Shown here one piece after another: positions 24,912 through 34,800 of a stretch of DNA of 64,000 nt. The notes under the pieces are model-generated. The model saw only the letters and a list, made by a program, of their open reading frames with translations, ran no database searches and was not told where the DNA came from. Source of the stretch: Liminaster sp017519885. GTDB taxonomy: Bacteria > Bacteroidota > Bacteroidia > Bacteroidales > UBA3663. The stretch spans positions 6,578 through 70,577 of the forward strand of contig JAFWRO010000044.1 in the NCBI GenBank assembly GCA_017519885.1, written 5' to 3'. Position 1 is the first letter of the stretch. Every line of letters begins with the position of its first letter. Position numbers and translations under genes: made by a program.

Positions 24912-26585
24912 TTATTTCTTCTGGTCGGCACGAATGAAATCGAGCAAGCGCTGGACTGCTTCTTCGGCAGGGATACCTTTCTGCACACATTGCTTACCCT
25001 TGTAGAGAGAAACCGAACCGGGGCCTGCACCCACATAGCCATAGTCTGCATCAGCCATCTCACCAGGGCCGTTTACGATGCATCCCATAACACCAATCTT
25101 GAGACCTTTCAGTTCCTTGGTAGCCTCCTTGATTTGAGCAAGAGTGGTCTTGAGGTCGAAAAGAGTGCGACCGCAGGAAGGACAGGCTATATATTCCGTC
25201 TTGGTAAAACGTGCACGAGAAGCCTGCAGAATGTTGAATGCCAGTTCTACGCGCTTCTCAAGCGGGAAGTCCACATGATTGATGATGATGCCATCGACCA
25301 ACTGGTCAATCAACATAACGCCAAAGTCGGCAGCAGCGCATAGTTGAACATCCTCCCAGTTTTTGCAGAACGAATAATCGCGACTGATGATGACTGGATT
25401 CTTGCAGTTCATCTTACGAATGCCGAAGATGAATGCTCGCCATGCACCAATAGGATTATGGTTATTGGCACGAGCAATCACCGGAATGTCGGGATGATCC
25501 AACAGATATTCGATGATAGAGTCATCGGTATTCAGTTCCTCAAGACTGTAATTAAGGATTCCCGCGATGCAGACATCGGCTCCATACTTAGTGCCACCAC
25601 ATACACATACCGGCTGGCCATCGCCCAGTACGCCTACTCGGGCAGTCTTGAATCGTTGTGGTTCGATTGGATTATAAAGTTCTTTGTCGACATATGGGCC
25701 TTCGAGATGCTTATGCTGTGCGCGCTCCTCGAAATAATGAACCAACTTACGGGCTACAGGAATTTCGGCTTCGGGATCCTCGGAAAGAGAAACACGGATT
25801 GTATCGCCGATACCATCAGCAAGGAGTGCACCTATACCTACCGCGGACTTGATACGTCCATCATCGGCATCGCCGGCTTCAGTCACACCAAGATGCAGCG
25901 GGAAGTGCATGCCCTCTTTATCCATTTCCTGTACGAGCAAACGCACAGTGCGAACCATAACCGACGTGTTGGAAGCCTTGATGCTGATAACCACATCGGT
26001 GAAATCCTGTTCGACACAGATACGCAAGAACTCCATACACGACTCCACCATTCCGGCAGGAGTGTCTCCATAACGCGACATGATGCGATCGCTGAGCGAA
26101 CCGTGGTTAACGCCTAAACGGATGGCCGTATGATGAGCCTTACAGATATTAAGGAATGGGATGAAACGATTGCGAATCTTCTCGATCTCAAGTGCATATT
26201 CCTCGTCGGTATATTCGAGTTTCACGAAAGTACGACCCGGATCAACATAGTTGCCGGGATTGATTCGAACCTTCTCGACAATCTCAGCTGCTACATCGGC
26301 AACTGCAGCATTGAAGTGGATATCGGCAACAAGCGGCACTTTGTACCCATCGCGATGAATGCCTGCTTCAATCTCCCTGAGCGCAAGAGCCTCTTTCTTG
26401 CCCTGTGCCGTCAGACGAACGATGTCCGCACCAGCATCTACGATGCGTTCGATTTGGGCCACCGATGCCTCGACATCGTTGGTGTTCGTGTTGGTCATCG
26501 ACTGCACCCTGATTGGGTTCTCGCCGCCAATGACCACATTACCCACGCGACATTCGGTGGATTTCCTTCTATTATAGTTGTACAT
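24912..26585 (-). CDS. ispG: 4-hydroxy-3-methylbut-2-enyl diphosphate synthase (three-domain IspG/GcpE)
   Basis: IspG converts MEcPP to HMBPP in the MEP isoprenoid pathway using a [4Fe-4S] cluster. At 557 residues this is the long form with an inserted middle domain, as in plants and other Bacteroidetes, against about 370 in E. coli. The TIM barrel begins MYNYNRRKSTECRVGNVVIG and includes PIRVQSMTNTNTND and ADIVRLTAQGKKEA. The C-terminal cluster domain has CPSCGRTLFDL and GVMGCIVNGPGEMADADYGY. I start at ATG 26585, one base after the purE stop; an upstream in-frame ATG at 26621 lies inside purE. It is part of the galE-to-GH2 run. Confidence 0.96.
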   Translation of the reverse strand: MYNYNRRKSTECRVGNVVIGGENPIRVQSMTNTNTNDVEASVAQIERIVDAGADIVRLTAQGKKEALALREIEAGIHRDGYKVPLVADIHFNAAVADVAAEIVEKVRINPGNYVDPGRTFVKLEYTDEEYALEIEKIRNRFIPFLNICKAHHTAIRLGVNHGSLSDRIMSRYGDTPAGMVESCMEFLRICVEQDFTDVVISIKASNTSVMVRTVRLLVQEMDKEGMHFPLHLGVTEAGDADDGRIKSAVGIGALLADGIGDTIRVSLSEDPEAEIPVARKLVHYFEERAQHKHLEGPYVDKELYNPIEPQRFKTARVGVLGDGQPVCVCGGTKYGADVCIAGILNYSLEELNTDDSIIEYLLDHPDIPVIARANNHNPIGAWRAFIFGIRKMNCKNPVIISRDYSFCKNWEDVQLCAAADFGVMLIDQLVDGIIINHVDFPLEKRVELAFNILQASRARFTKTEYIACPSCGRTLFDLKTTLAQIKEATKELKGLKIGVMGCIVNGPGEMADADYGYVGAGPGSVSLYKGKQCVQKGIPAEEAVQRLLDFIRADQKK

Positions 26586-26586
26586 A

Positions 26587-27093
26587 TCAGTTACACTTAT
26601 AATCATACTTAATTTCCGCAAGTTCCTTGTTGGCCTTGACTATCTTCTGAGCAAGATTCTTCTTGTACTCAACGAACTTTTCAGCCAATTCGGGGTCTCC
26701 TACCGAAAGAATCTGTACGGCAAGAATTGCTGCATTCATTGCACCATTGAGAGCCACCGTTGCTACAGGAATTCCTGGAGGCATCTGAATCATGGCGAGC
26801 ATAGCGTCGAGACCTTCGAGGCTACCAGTGAGAGGCACACCAATGACGGGAACAGGTGTCGAGGCTGCAACCACACCAGCAAGATGAGCTGCCATACCTG
26901 CTCCAGCAATAATCACCTTGATGCCGCGAGAGGCAGCTCCTGTAGCAAATGCTTCCACTTCTTTGGGAGTACGATGAGCCGAAAGAGCATGCATCTCGAA
27001 TGGAACCTGGAATTCGTTGAGAAGATCGGCAGCCTTCTTCATGACCGGAAGGTCACTGGTGCTGCCCATGATAATTGAAACTATTGGGGTCAT
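26587..27093 (-). CDS. purE: N5-carboxyaminoimidazole ribonucleotide mutase
   Basis: A 168-residue class I PurE that rearranges N5-CAIR to CAIR in purine synthesis. Hallmarks are the nucleotide-binding start VSIIMGSTSDLPVM, catalytic SAHRTPKEV, IIAGAGMAAHLAGVVAA, TPVPVIGVPL and PPGIPVATVALNGAMNAAILA. Length is normal for the bacterial enzyme, which forms an octamer in the cytoplasm. It sits one base before ispG and 78 bp after the PAP2-like gene on the minus strand; the gap includes a TCTAGA-type repeat. Translational coupling to ispG is likely from the spacing. Confidence 0.97.
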   Translation of the reverse strand: MTPIVSIIMGSTSDLPVMKKAADLLNEFQVPFEMHALSAHRTPKEVEAFATGAASRGIKVIIAGAGMAAHLAGVVAASTPVPVIGVPLTGSLEGLDAMLAMIQMPPGIPVATVALNGAMNAAILAVQILSVGDPELAEKFVEYKKNLAQKIVKANKELAEIKYDYKCN

Positions 27094-27142
27094 ATCGGTA
27101 AAATTTACAAAAACAGATTATCAGTTTTAAGAGATCTAATAT

Positions 27143-27169
27143 GTCTAGAAAATCTAGATTGTCTAGATT
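27143..27169. repeat. Three 9-bp TCTAGA units between PAP2-like gene and purE
   Basis: GTCTAGAAA, ATCTAGATT and GTCTAGATT are contiguous, preceded by a degenerate GATCTAATAT. The core matches the array at 22319-22381 about 4.8 kb away and occupies the junction between the PAP2-like stop (27172) and purE start (27093). Confidence 0.75.
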
Positions 27170-27171
27170 AT

Positions 27172-27846
27172 TTAAAGTACCAAAAGATCAGCCAGCAGCA
27201 TAGAACAGATGCCAAGCAAGGTGCCTGCACCCACTTGCCCTAAGGTATGGCGACCCAAATAGACTCGGGTGCTGCAAACCATACCCACTACAATGATGGA
27301 GGCGAGAGGAAGCCACAACGGCATCGTCTCGGGGAAAAAGAAGAAGAGCATCATGAAGAAGGTGGCACCTGCGGCATTGGCAGAAGCATGAGCCGAAATT
27401 TTCCATTTCCAACTCACAATCCATGCCACAAACGTCAGAATGACTGAGCCATAATAAGGCATCAGTACCCAATCGGGCAAGAATCCCGTGCGGGTAAGAA
27501 CAATGGCATTGACCAGATAGCAGACAAAGTTGGTAAAAAATGGCACCATACGGTCACGACGGTCGCGTAGCGCCCAATGGCCAATGATATTGGTGACATG
27601 CAGTAGCGTTATCACCAAGACCGGCATAACCAATGTATAGAGGAAAACCATACCTACGAACCAAGCCTGCACTTGGAAAGGCAAAGCCCTCATAGCGGTG
27701 AAGATACAAATGACCAAGGCCGTATAGGTGAGCACCAGCAAGGGATGGAAAATGTTGCTGATGGACTGTATCAGACCTTGATATGGTTTGCGAGGCGCAG
27801 CAATCTGCGCCTCTTGTTCTTTGCGAATTTGTTCCTGTTGGGTCAT
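27172..27846 (-). CDS. PAP2-like integral membrane phosphatase family protein
   Basis: A 224-residue polytopic membrane protein with about six hydrophobic segments. The C-terminal half has a PAP2-like arrangement: WKISAHASANAAGATF (resembling the SGH motif) and CSTRVYLGRHTLGQVGAG (resembling SR-x-x-x-x-x-H). Such proteins dephosphorylate lipid pyrophosphates such as undecaprenyl-PP or phosphatidate. The usual upstream KxxxxxxRP motif is replaced by RDRRDRMVPFF, so activity is not assured. The N-terminus is a charged Gln/Glu-rich helix. It lies 10 bp after rpoN. Closeness to ispG hints at isoprenoid lipid metabolism, but this is inference only. Confidence 0.75.
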   Translation of the reverse strand: MTQQEQIRKEQEAQIAAPRKPYQGLIQSISNIFHPLLVLTYTALVICIFTAMRALPFQVQAWFVGMVFLYTLVMPVLVITLLHVTNIIGHWALRDRRDRMVPFFTNFVCYLVNAIVLTRTGFLPDWVLMPYYGSVILTFVAWIVSWKWKISAHASANAAGATFFMMLFFFFPETMPLWLPLASIIVVGMVCSTRVYLGRHTLGQVGAGTLLGICSMLLADLLVL

Positions 27847-27855
27847 ATCTTTTGT

Positions 27856-29376
27856 TTATGCTTCTTTTCTTAAACGGGCCACCGGGTAGCCAAGCGACTC
27901 GCGATACTTGACAACCGTGCGACGAGCAATCTTGTTGCCCTGCTTGCTGAGTTCTTCAGCCAAAGCCTCATCGGTCATCGGATGATGTTTGTCTTCGTTG
28001 TCGATGATATTCTTCAATGCCTGGATGATAGCCGACTGATTGCTATCGGCCACTGCATTGGTAAACAGATCCTTGACCAGTACGATTCCAAACTCAGTAT
28101 CTACATATTTGCTATTGGACACACGGCTTATCGTCGAGATGTCGTAATGGCAGCGATCGGCCACATCCTGCAACGTCATAGGCTTGAGCGTCTCTACAAG
28201 ACCTGTAAGGAAATAGGCGCGCTGCATGCTGACGATGGTCTGCATCACATCCATCAGGGTATTGCGACGCTGCTCAAGGGCTTCGATGAAGGTACGCGCA
28301 TTCTGGATGTTTTCACGGAGGAAACGCACGCCCTCGCGAGCAGCCTTGTCATCATTGTTCTCCTGCAGTTCGCCATAGAGTTTCTCATAATCTTCGCTGA
28401 TGCGGACCTGAGGAACATGCCCATCATTCAGTGTCACGATAAGTTGTCCATCCTCGTTACGAACAATGAAGTCGGGTCGTATCTGCTGCGCCTTCACGTC
28501 ATCGGTCTTGGCTGTAGATGGCTGCATTCCTCCCGGTTTGGGGTTGAGATGGCGAATGACATGAAGTGCATCAACCAATTCCGTGTGGGTTGGAATATTC
28601 AAATCCTGTTCAATCCTGTCATATCGTTTGTTCGAAAGATCATCGAATTTCTGACTGACAATTTCGTAAGCGAGACGATTGGCGGGAGTTGCCTTACGCT
28701 CCTCCAACTGAAGAAGCATACATTCACGCAAATCCCTTGCGCCAATACCACTGGGATCAAGCTCCTGCTGGACTATCTCGACCAATACCGCCTCAAGATC
28801 TTCGACCGTGGTTTCGTAATGCTGGGTCATCTCAAGGTCTTCAACCAGTTCGACGAGCGGACGACGCAGATAACCACTCTCATCCAAACAATCGATGATA
28901 TAACTGGCAAGATAACGTTCCTCGAGCGTGATGTCGAGCACTTCGATCTGCTTCTTCAAATCGTCGCGGAAAGTATCCGCATTGGTCGCATTGTCGATTG
29001 GATTAAAATCCTCATCATCGGCACTCTGATTGCTCGAAGTATCCACAGGTTCATCATCATCGTTATCGAAAGCGACAACATCGCCTCTCTCTGAGTCAGA
29101 AATGGACGTATCGCCCTCGTCTGCCGATGCAGAAGAATCAAGATTGGTTGTTTTCTCGTCTTCTTCGGCCTCAAATTCCCCTCCTTCATCACGTTCAGGG
29201 CCATTGTATAAGGCGTCAGGTTGGTCGACTGTCTCCAATGCAACATTTTCCTGAAGTTTCTCATTGATGAGTTGTTCGAGGTCGTCGCTCGAAGCCTGTA
29301 CCAATGACGAAGTAATATATACAATTGGTTTATGCTTCTGCTTCTGTTTCTGTTCTATTCCTGATACTAGTGCCAT
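27856..29376 (-). CDS. rpoN: RNA polymerase sigma-54 factor
   Basis: A 506-residue sigma-54. The N-terminal region I is short and Gln/Lys-rich (EQKQKQKHKPIVYITSSLVQ) with the typical DLEQLINEKLQENVALE helix. An acidic linker (about 55-125, Glu/Asp/Ser-rich) follows, then the core-binding domain (SGIGARDLRECMLLQLEE) and the DNA-binding domain (TLQDVADRCHYDISTISRVSNSK), ending with the RpoN box ARRTVVKYRESL. It would recognise -24/-12 promoters and need an AAA+ activator, none of which is in this window. It lies 18 bp after the Plug-like gene. Confidence 0.96.
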   Translation of the reverse strand: MALVSGIEQKQKQKHKPIVYITSSLVQASSDDLEQLINEKLQENVALETVDQPDALYNGPERDEGGEFEAEEDEKTTNLDSSASADEGDTSISDSERGDVVAFDNDDDEPVDTSSNQSADDEDFNPIDNATNADTFRDDLKKQIEVLDITLEERYLASYIIDCLDESGYLRRPLVELVEDLEMTQHYETTVEDLEAVLVEIVQQELDPSGIGARDLRECMLLQLEERKATPANRLAYEIVSQKFDDLSNKRYDRIEQDLNIPTHTELVDALHVIRHLNPKPGGMQPSTAKTDDVKAQQIRPDFIVRNEDGQLIVTLNDGHVPQVRISEDYEKLYGELQENNDDKAAREGVRFLRENIQNARTFIEALEQRRNTLMDVMQTIVSMQRAYFLTGLVETLKPMTLQDVADRCHYDISTISRVSNSKYVDTEFGIVLVKDLFTNAVADSNQSAIIQALKNIIDNEDKHHPMTDEALAEELSKQGNKIARRTVVKYRESLGYPVARLRKEA

Positions 29377-29394
29377 AAGAAATTGAAAATAAGA

Positions 29395-30690
29395 TTATGG
29401 TTCGAGTTGTGCCACGCCTAAAAGACGGTCATAGCGTGCTCCTGGTGCACGATAATAGACATAAATGTCATATTGATTACGTGCTTCATAATAGTTGCCC
29501 TCACACACCGACAAGGTTGCATGAGGATTGGTTCCGCCTGTGAAATCGGGCACCCATTCGTGCCCACAGAGGAACTGATAGTTATAATGCCCCTGCTTCA
29601 AGAGAGCACGACCAACGAAGCATTGGAGTTCGGGGTCATAGTCCATACGCCATTCATTGGTAAGCTCTCCATAGGTGAAATCTCCCGTCAGATAGATGTT
29701 GCCTCTACCCTTTGGCGGCATCGCTCCTGCCAGACTAAATTCTGCCCAGAAGTATTCACACTCGGTGGCCTCATCGTCCACATTATTCAATGCGTGTACC
29801 AGATAGCGTCCATGCTGGTCCTGGTCATAACGATAGAAACTGCCGCTGCGAGCCTGCTGCGTAACAAGTTCGGCATGATAGTATGGTTCTTGATAGCGCA
29901 AGCGCTCGACACCAAACGTTGCATAATGCCGATCGATGAACTCAAATCGACGGAACGTGTTACCTGCCTCAAAGATAAGATCACGATTATGCTCGTACCA
30001 TGCCTTGCTGGCCTCCATACGCGAGGGAAGAAGGATGTCTCGTCGTGTGTCGGGTCGATGATTCTGGGTCACCACAAGTCGAAGATCGGTGGACGGACTG
30101 AGGAAAGGCAGTTTGCTCTGGCTCCAAGTGCACTGAAGCGTCAACTGCTGATGTTCCTGACGGAAGTCGATGTCGGTGTTACCACTCACTTCTCCATTCA
30201 CAAAGGCCATCTGCTCGGTCACACTGAAGCAAGCAATGGCAACCTGTTCATCGGGATCACTTTCCAAATGAAAAATCACCGCATAGTTGCCGCTGACGAG
30301 CAACCGTACATCCTCGTTGGGGAATGCAACGGAATAATGCCAATAGTTGACAAAGGTGTTGAATGAAGGAGAAACCTCGGTGACCCGTGTCGGCTGGAAG
30401 CCATCGACATAATCGAGTTCCGAAAGGTCATCCTGTTCCCATTGGGCGTCGCAATGAATTATCTGATATTGGAGGAAAAGTTCCTCATCCGAGAGGATAT
30501 CAAACGAGATCTCGAGACTCGAGTTCTCGGTGTTGTCAATGACAGGAAGTTTGCGGAAATCACCATCGGTGATGACCTGCAAGGTCTTCACATCGTCAGA
30601 AAGGGGGTGAGTATAGTATGCAGATGCTTGCAATGACATCGAAGCCATTGCAAGCAATCCAGTAGTTATGTATACTAAATACTTTTTCAC
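29395..30690 (-). CDS. DUF5103 protein, type IX secretion Plug homologue
   Basis: A 431-residue exported protein (signal peptide MKKYLVYITTGLLAMASMSLQASA) of the DUF5103 family. In Flavobacterium johnsoniae the family member called Plug closes the SprA translocon pore from the periplasm. Marks are the N-terminal ITDGDFRKLPVI region, FQYQIIHCDAQWEQDDLSE-like sequence, the FNTFVNYWHYSVAFPNED block, GNIYLTGDFTYGELTNEWRM and the final YDRLLGVAQL. The start is GTG at 30690, overlapping the galE stop by 4 bp (GTGA). The sprA gene lies just across galE on the opposite strand, consistent with a T9SS role. Confidence 0.88.
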   Translation of the reverse strand: MKKYLVYITTGLLAMASMSLQASAYYTHPLSDDVKTLQVITDGDFRKLPVIDNTENSSLEISFDILSDEELFLQYQIIHCDAQWEQDDLSELDYVDGFQPTRVTEVSPSFNTFVNYWHYSVAFPNEDVRLLVSGNYAVIFHLESDPDEQVAIACFSVTEQMAFVNGEVSGNTDIDFRQEHQQLTLQCTWSQSKLPFLSPSTDLRLVVTQNHRPDTRRDILLPSRMEASKAWYEHNRDLIFEAGNTFRRFEFIDRHYATFGVERLRYQEPYYHAELVTQQARSGSFYRYDQDQHGRYLVHALNNVDDEATECEYFWAEFSLAGAMPPKGRGNIYLTGDFTYGELTNEWRMDYDPELQCFVGRALLKQGHYNYQFLCGHEWVPDFTGGTNPHATLSVCEGNYYEARNQYDIYVYYRAPGARYDRLLGVAQLEP

Positions 30691-31721
30691 ATTACACCTT
30701 TCTCACGCAGCCTGGTCTGCCAACGCCAAGCATTGGCAAGGGTCTCCTTGAGAGGCACCTGTGCCTTCCAGCCAAGCACGGTATTGGCGCGACCCGGATT
30801 GCCCCAGATCTTCTCGATATCGCCTTCGCGACGACCCTTGATGACATACGGAACATTGACACCTGTAGCTTCCATAAATGTATTGACAAGTTCGAGCACC
30901 GAAACGCCATTGCCTGTTCCGAGGTTGTAATACTCAATCTTATCCTCCGACTTACCCTGAACCATACGGTCAAGGGCACAAACATGTGCCTTGGCAAGGT
31001 CGGTAACATCTATATAGTCACGGATGCACGAGCCGTCGGGAGTGTTGTAGTCGTTGCCAAAGACATTGAGTTCCTTGCGAATGCCCATAGCAGTCTGGCA
31101 GACGTAGGGAAGCAGGTTCTGAGGAACGCCACGTGGCAGCTCGCCGATTTCAGCTGAAGGATGAGCACCAATAGGATTGAAATAGCGAAGGATGATGGCA
31201 TTGAAGCCTACTCCGGTATGAAGATAGTCCTTGATGATTTCCTCAGCAATCTGCTTGGTGTTTCCATAGGGCGAAGTGGCAGGCTTGATGGGAGCATTCT
31301 CGTCGACAGGACTCTGGTCAGGCTCGCCATAGACTGTGCAGGAACTTGAGAAGACGAATCCCTTGAGATGGAAGTCTTCAGCAGCCTCCATCATATTCAT
31401 CAATGAAGAAAGATTGTTACGATAATAGAGCAAAGGTTTCTGAACCGACTCTCCTACTGCCTTCGAAGCTGCAAAGTGAATGACACCGGCAATAGGTCCC
31501 TCTTTTTGGAAAGCCTGATATACGTCTCCCTTGTTGGTGCAATCAATCTGATAGAACGCAGGTCGTTTGCCAGTGATACGCTCGATACCATCTACCACCG
31601 AAGCCTCCGAATTGGAGAGGTTGTCAAATATCACGACGTCATAGCCCGCATTCTGAAGCTCGACGCAAGTATGGCTGCCAATGAAGCCGCAGCCACCAGT
31701 AAGCACAATTTTATTAGCCAT
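30687..31721 (-). CDS. galE: UDP-glucose 4-epimerase
   Basis: A 344-residue extended short-chain dehydrogenase/reductase interconverting UDP-glucose and UDP-galactose in the cytoplasm. NAD-binding GGCGFIGSHTCVELQ is at about 8-22; the catalytic region shows SSSCTVYG and SPYGNTKQIAEE (the Y-x-x-x-K motif) and RYFNPIGAHPS. I start at ATG 31721 because MANKIVLTGGCGF is the conserved beginning; the frame extends 38 codons upstream but over the promoter. It overlaps the Plug-like gene by 4 bp and leads the long minus-strand run down to the GH2 gene. Confidence 0.97.
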   Translation of the reverse strand: MANKIVLTGGCGFIGSHTCVELQNAGYDVVIFDNLSNSEASVVDGIERITGKRPAFYQIDCTNKGDVYQAFQKEGPIAGVIHFAASKAVGESVQKPLLYYRNNLSSLMNMMEAAEDFHLKGFVFSSSCTVYGEPDQSPVDENAPIKPATSPYGNTKQIAEEIIKDYLHTGVGFNAIILRYFNPIGAHPSAEIGELPRGVPQNLLPYVCQTAMGIRKELNVFGNDYNTPDGSCIRDYIDVTDLAKAHVCALDRMVQGKSEDKIEYYNLGTGNGVSVLELVNTFMEATGVNVPYVIKGRREGDIEKIWGNPGRANTVLGWKAQVPLKETLANAWRWQTRLREKGVM

Positions 31722-31752
31722 ATTATAATTATTATAAGGTGTTTCAATGCTG

Positions 31753-31760
31753 CAAAGATA
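31753..31760 (-). promoter_or_regulatory. -7 box (TATCTTTG) for the galE run
   Basis: On the minus strand TATCTTTG matches TAnnTTTG exactly, 31 bp before the galE ATG. A -33 candidate is weak (TTTC). The 171-bp divergent gap to sprA also contains an AT-rich tract but no second clear box for sprA. Confidence 0.6.
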
Positions 31761-31892
31761 GGCTTTTTTTCTGAAACATAAAAACATTTTCGTGCTTTTT
31801 TTGCCAAAGATGCATTTTTTTATTGTTTTTGACAAATTCTTTATACAATAAAAGCGCGATGTTCACGTTTTATGGTTTAGATACTTTTTCGG

Positions 31893-34800
31893 ATGCGACA
31901 AACAAAGGGTAATCATCAACTGCGCGCGCTCGGTCTGAGTATGGGATGTGCGATACTGTTCGGAAGCCTGGCCTATGGCTATGCTCCCGCTGGTATGCGT
32001 ATCGCCAGCCTGCCTCAGAGCCAGGATGTCCGACAGCAAACACCAACGAATGATGAAGAGACGGATTCGGTATATCATAGTCGTTATCCCGTTGCGCCCA
32101 CTACTCCCGACATGGCTCCCGATCTGGAGAAGGCTCACCCAGGAGACCTCAAGACTCCTGAAAACGTAAAGACGGTGGTGGAGTACGATTGGAAGAACAA
32201 CCGCTACCTTATTAAGACGATGCTCGGCGAACAACTGATCGGCAATCCTATTCCGATGACGATGCAGGAGTATAGCAAGTACACCGAACGCCAGCAGCGC
32301 AGTGCCTACTTCCTCGATCAATATCACAAGGCTGTGGAGGAAGAGGAAGGAAAGGGAGAGTTTGACCTGCTCGACATGCAGTTCTCGCTCGGTCCTGCCG
32401 AAAAGCTATTTGGCCCTGGCGGCATTCGCGTCAAGACACAAGGCTCGGCATCCCTTTCGATGGGCATGAAGCATAACGTCGTCGATAATCCGACACTCTC
32501 CGAACGTGCACGCGACCAGTGGACCTTCGACTTCGACGAACAGATACAACTCAACATGAAGGCATCCATCGGCTCGAAGATGTCATTTGACCTAAATTAT
32601 AACACGCAGGCGACCTTCGATTTCGATGCCACGCAGTTCAAACTTGCCTTCGCGGGCGAAGAGGACGATATTGTGCAGAACCTTGAGGCAGGCAATGTCT
32701 CGATGACTACCGGCAACTCGCTCATCTCGGGTGGTGCATCGCTGTTCGGTGTTAAGTCTCAACTGAAATTCGGCAAACTGAACATCACTGCTCTTTTGGC
32801 CAAGCAGGAATCCACTTCGAAGACTGTTTCATCGAAGGGAGGTGTGACTAAACGCACCTACGAAATCCTTCCCACTGAATACGACGAGAACCGTCACTAC
32901 TTCCTCGGACATTACTTCCGCGACACTTACGACCAGAATATGGAGAAACTCCCACTCATCTCCTCTGGCATCGAGATTACGAAGATTGAGGTGTGGATGA
33001 CCAACAAGAGGTCGTCTTACGACAACGCTCGCAATATCCTGGCCTTTGCCGACCTCGGAGAAAGCAATCCCGACGAGATGCAGCATCCCGAATGGGCAAC
33101 TTCGATGGGCACCATCGCTCCATCGAACAACAACAATACGCTATATTCCACCCTGCGTGACAATTATCCAGCCCTGCGTGACATCACTTTGGTGTCGAGC
33201 ACCATACCAACCATCGCCATCCCCGGTTCAAGCGGAATGATGGAGAGCGGTGCAGACTACGAAAAGATAGAGTCTGCCAGACTTCTTTCAAGTTCTGAAT
33301 ACTCACTCAATTCTGCACTCGGCTATCTCTCCCTCAAGACGCAAATCGACGATGATTGTGTTCTAGCTGTAGCCTTCCAATATACCAAAGGTGGACAGAC
33401 CTATCAGGTCGGCGAATTCAGTACTGACAATTCCGACGATACCTCAAAGACCCTCTATGTGAAACTGCTGAAATCGACAGCAGGCAATCCTGAGCATTCC
33501 ATTTGGGACCTTATGATGAAGAACATCTACTCGCTGGAAGTCACCAATCTTCAGCAGTCGAACTTTACCTTGCAGATCCAGTATCTCACCGATTCAGTCG
33601 GTGTCTATACCAACTACATCAACGAAGGTCCCATAGCCCAGCAACTCTTGATCAAGGTCATGAACCTTGACCAATTGAATTCCCATCAGGAACGTCATTC
33701 CGACGGACAGTTCGACTGGGTCGCAGGATATACCGTTCAAGCATCTACCGGCCGAATCATATTCCCTGTCGTCGAGCCTTTTGGCAGCCATCTTGCCAAG
33801 AAATTGGGCAATGATCCTGCCCTCGTCGCCCGCTATTGTTATCCGAACCTCTATTCACAAACTTTGACCGATGCCGAACAGGATGCCGAACACAACAAGT
33901 TCCGCATCCGTGGCGACTACACGGCTTCGAGTGGTGCAGAAATCAGTCTGGGAGCCATGAATGTTGCCCGCGGTTCAGTACGTGTTACGGCTGGTGGTAC
34001 TACGTTGACCGAAGGTTCAGACTACACGGTGGACTACACCATGGGCATAGTCACCATCCTCAACGAGTCAATCATTGAGAGTGGAACTAATGTCAGCGTA
34101 AGCCTTGAAGACCAGTCGGAGTACTCACTTCAGCGCAAGACTATGATGGGCCTCGACCTGCAATACGACTGGTCAAAGGATCTCACGTTGGGTGCCACGG
34201 TCATCAATTTGAGTGAGACTCCACTGACCAGAAAAGTGTCGATGTCGGAGATTCCGATCAACAATACCATCTACGGTTTCAATTTCAAATGGAACAAGGA
34301 CTTCATGTGGCTCACCAATGCCATCGGTGCCATTCCTTGGATCAAAGCTACAGCTCCCTCAAATTTCAACATCGAAGGCGAATGGGCACAACTCATCGCG
34401 AGTCACAGCAGCGAGATCGGCGACAATGGTTCGATCTACATCGACGACTTCGAGTCATCGGAATCGTCGACCAACCTTGCAGTACCCACACTCTGGCAAC
34501 TCTCCTCCACCCCCGCCAGCATCGAAGGCAGAGATGTGGGCGGTTCCCTATTCTCCACCGCATACAATGACCGTCGTGCCCATCTCGCCTGGTACCGCAT
34601 CGACAACCTCTTCACTTCGCAGACCAGCAACCTGACGCCTGCACACATCAAGAACGACCTTGTGCAACTTTGCGATCCACGTGTGCGACAGGTCACCTTC
34701 GAGGAAATCTATCCCAACAAGGAACTAGAATACGGTGAAACGGGCATCCTCGACGTGATGAACCTCAGTTATTATCCACGCGAGCGCGGACAATATAATG

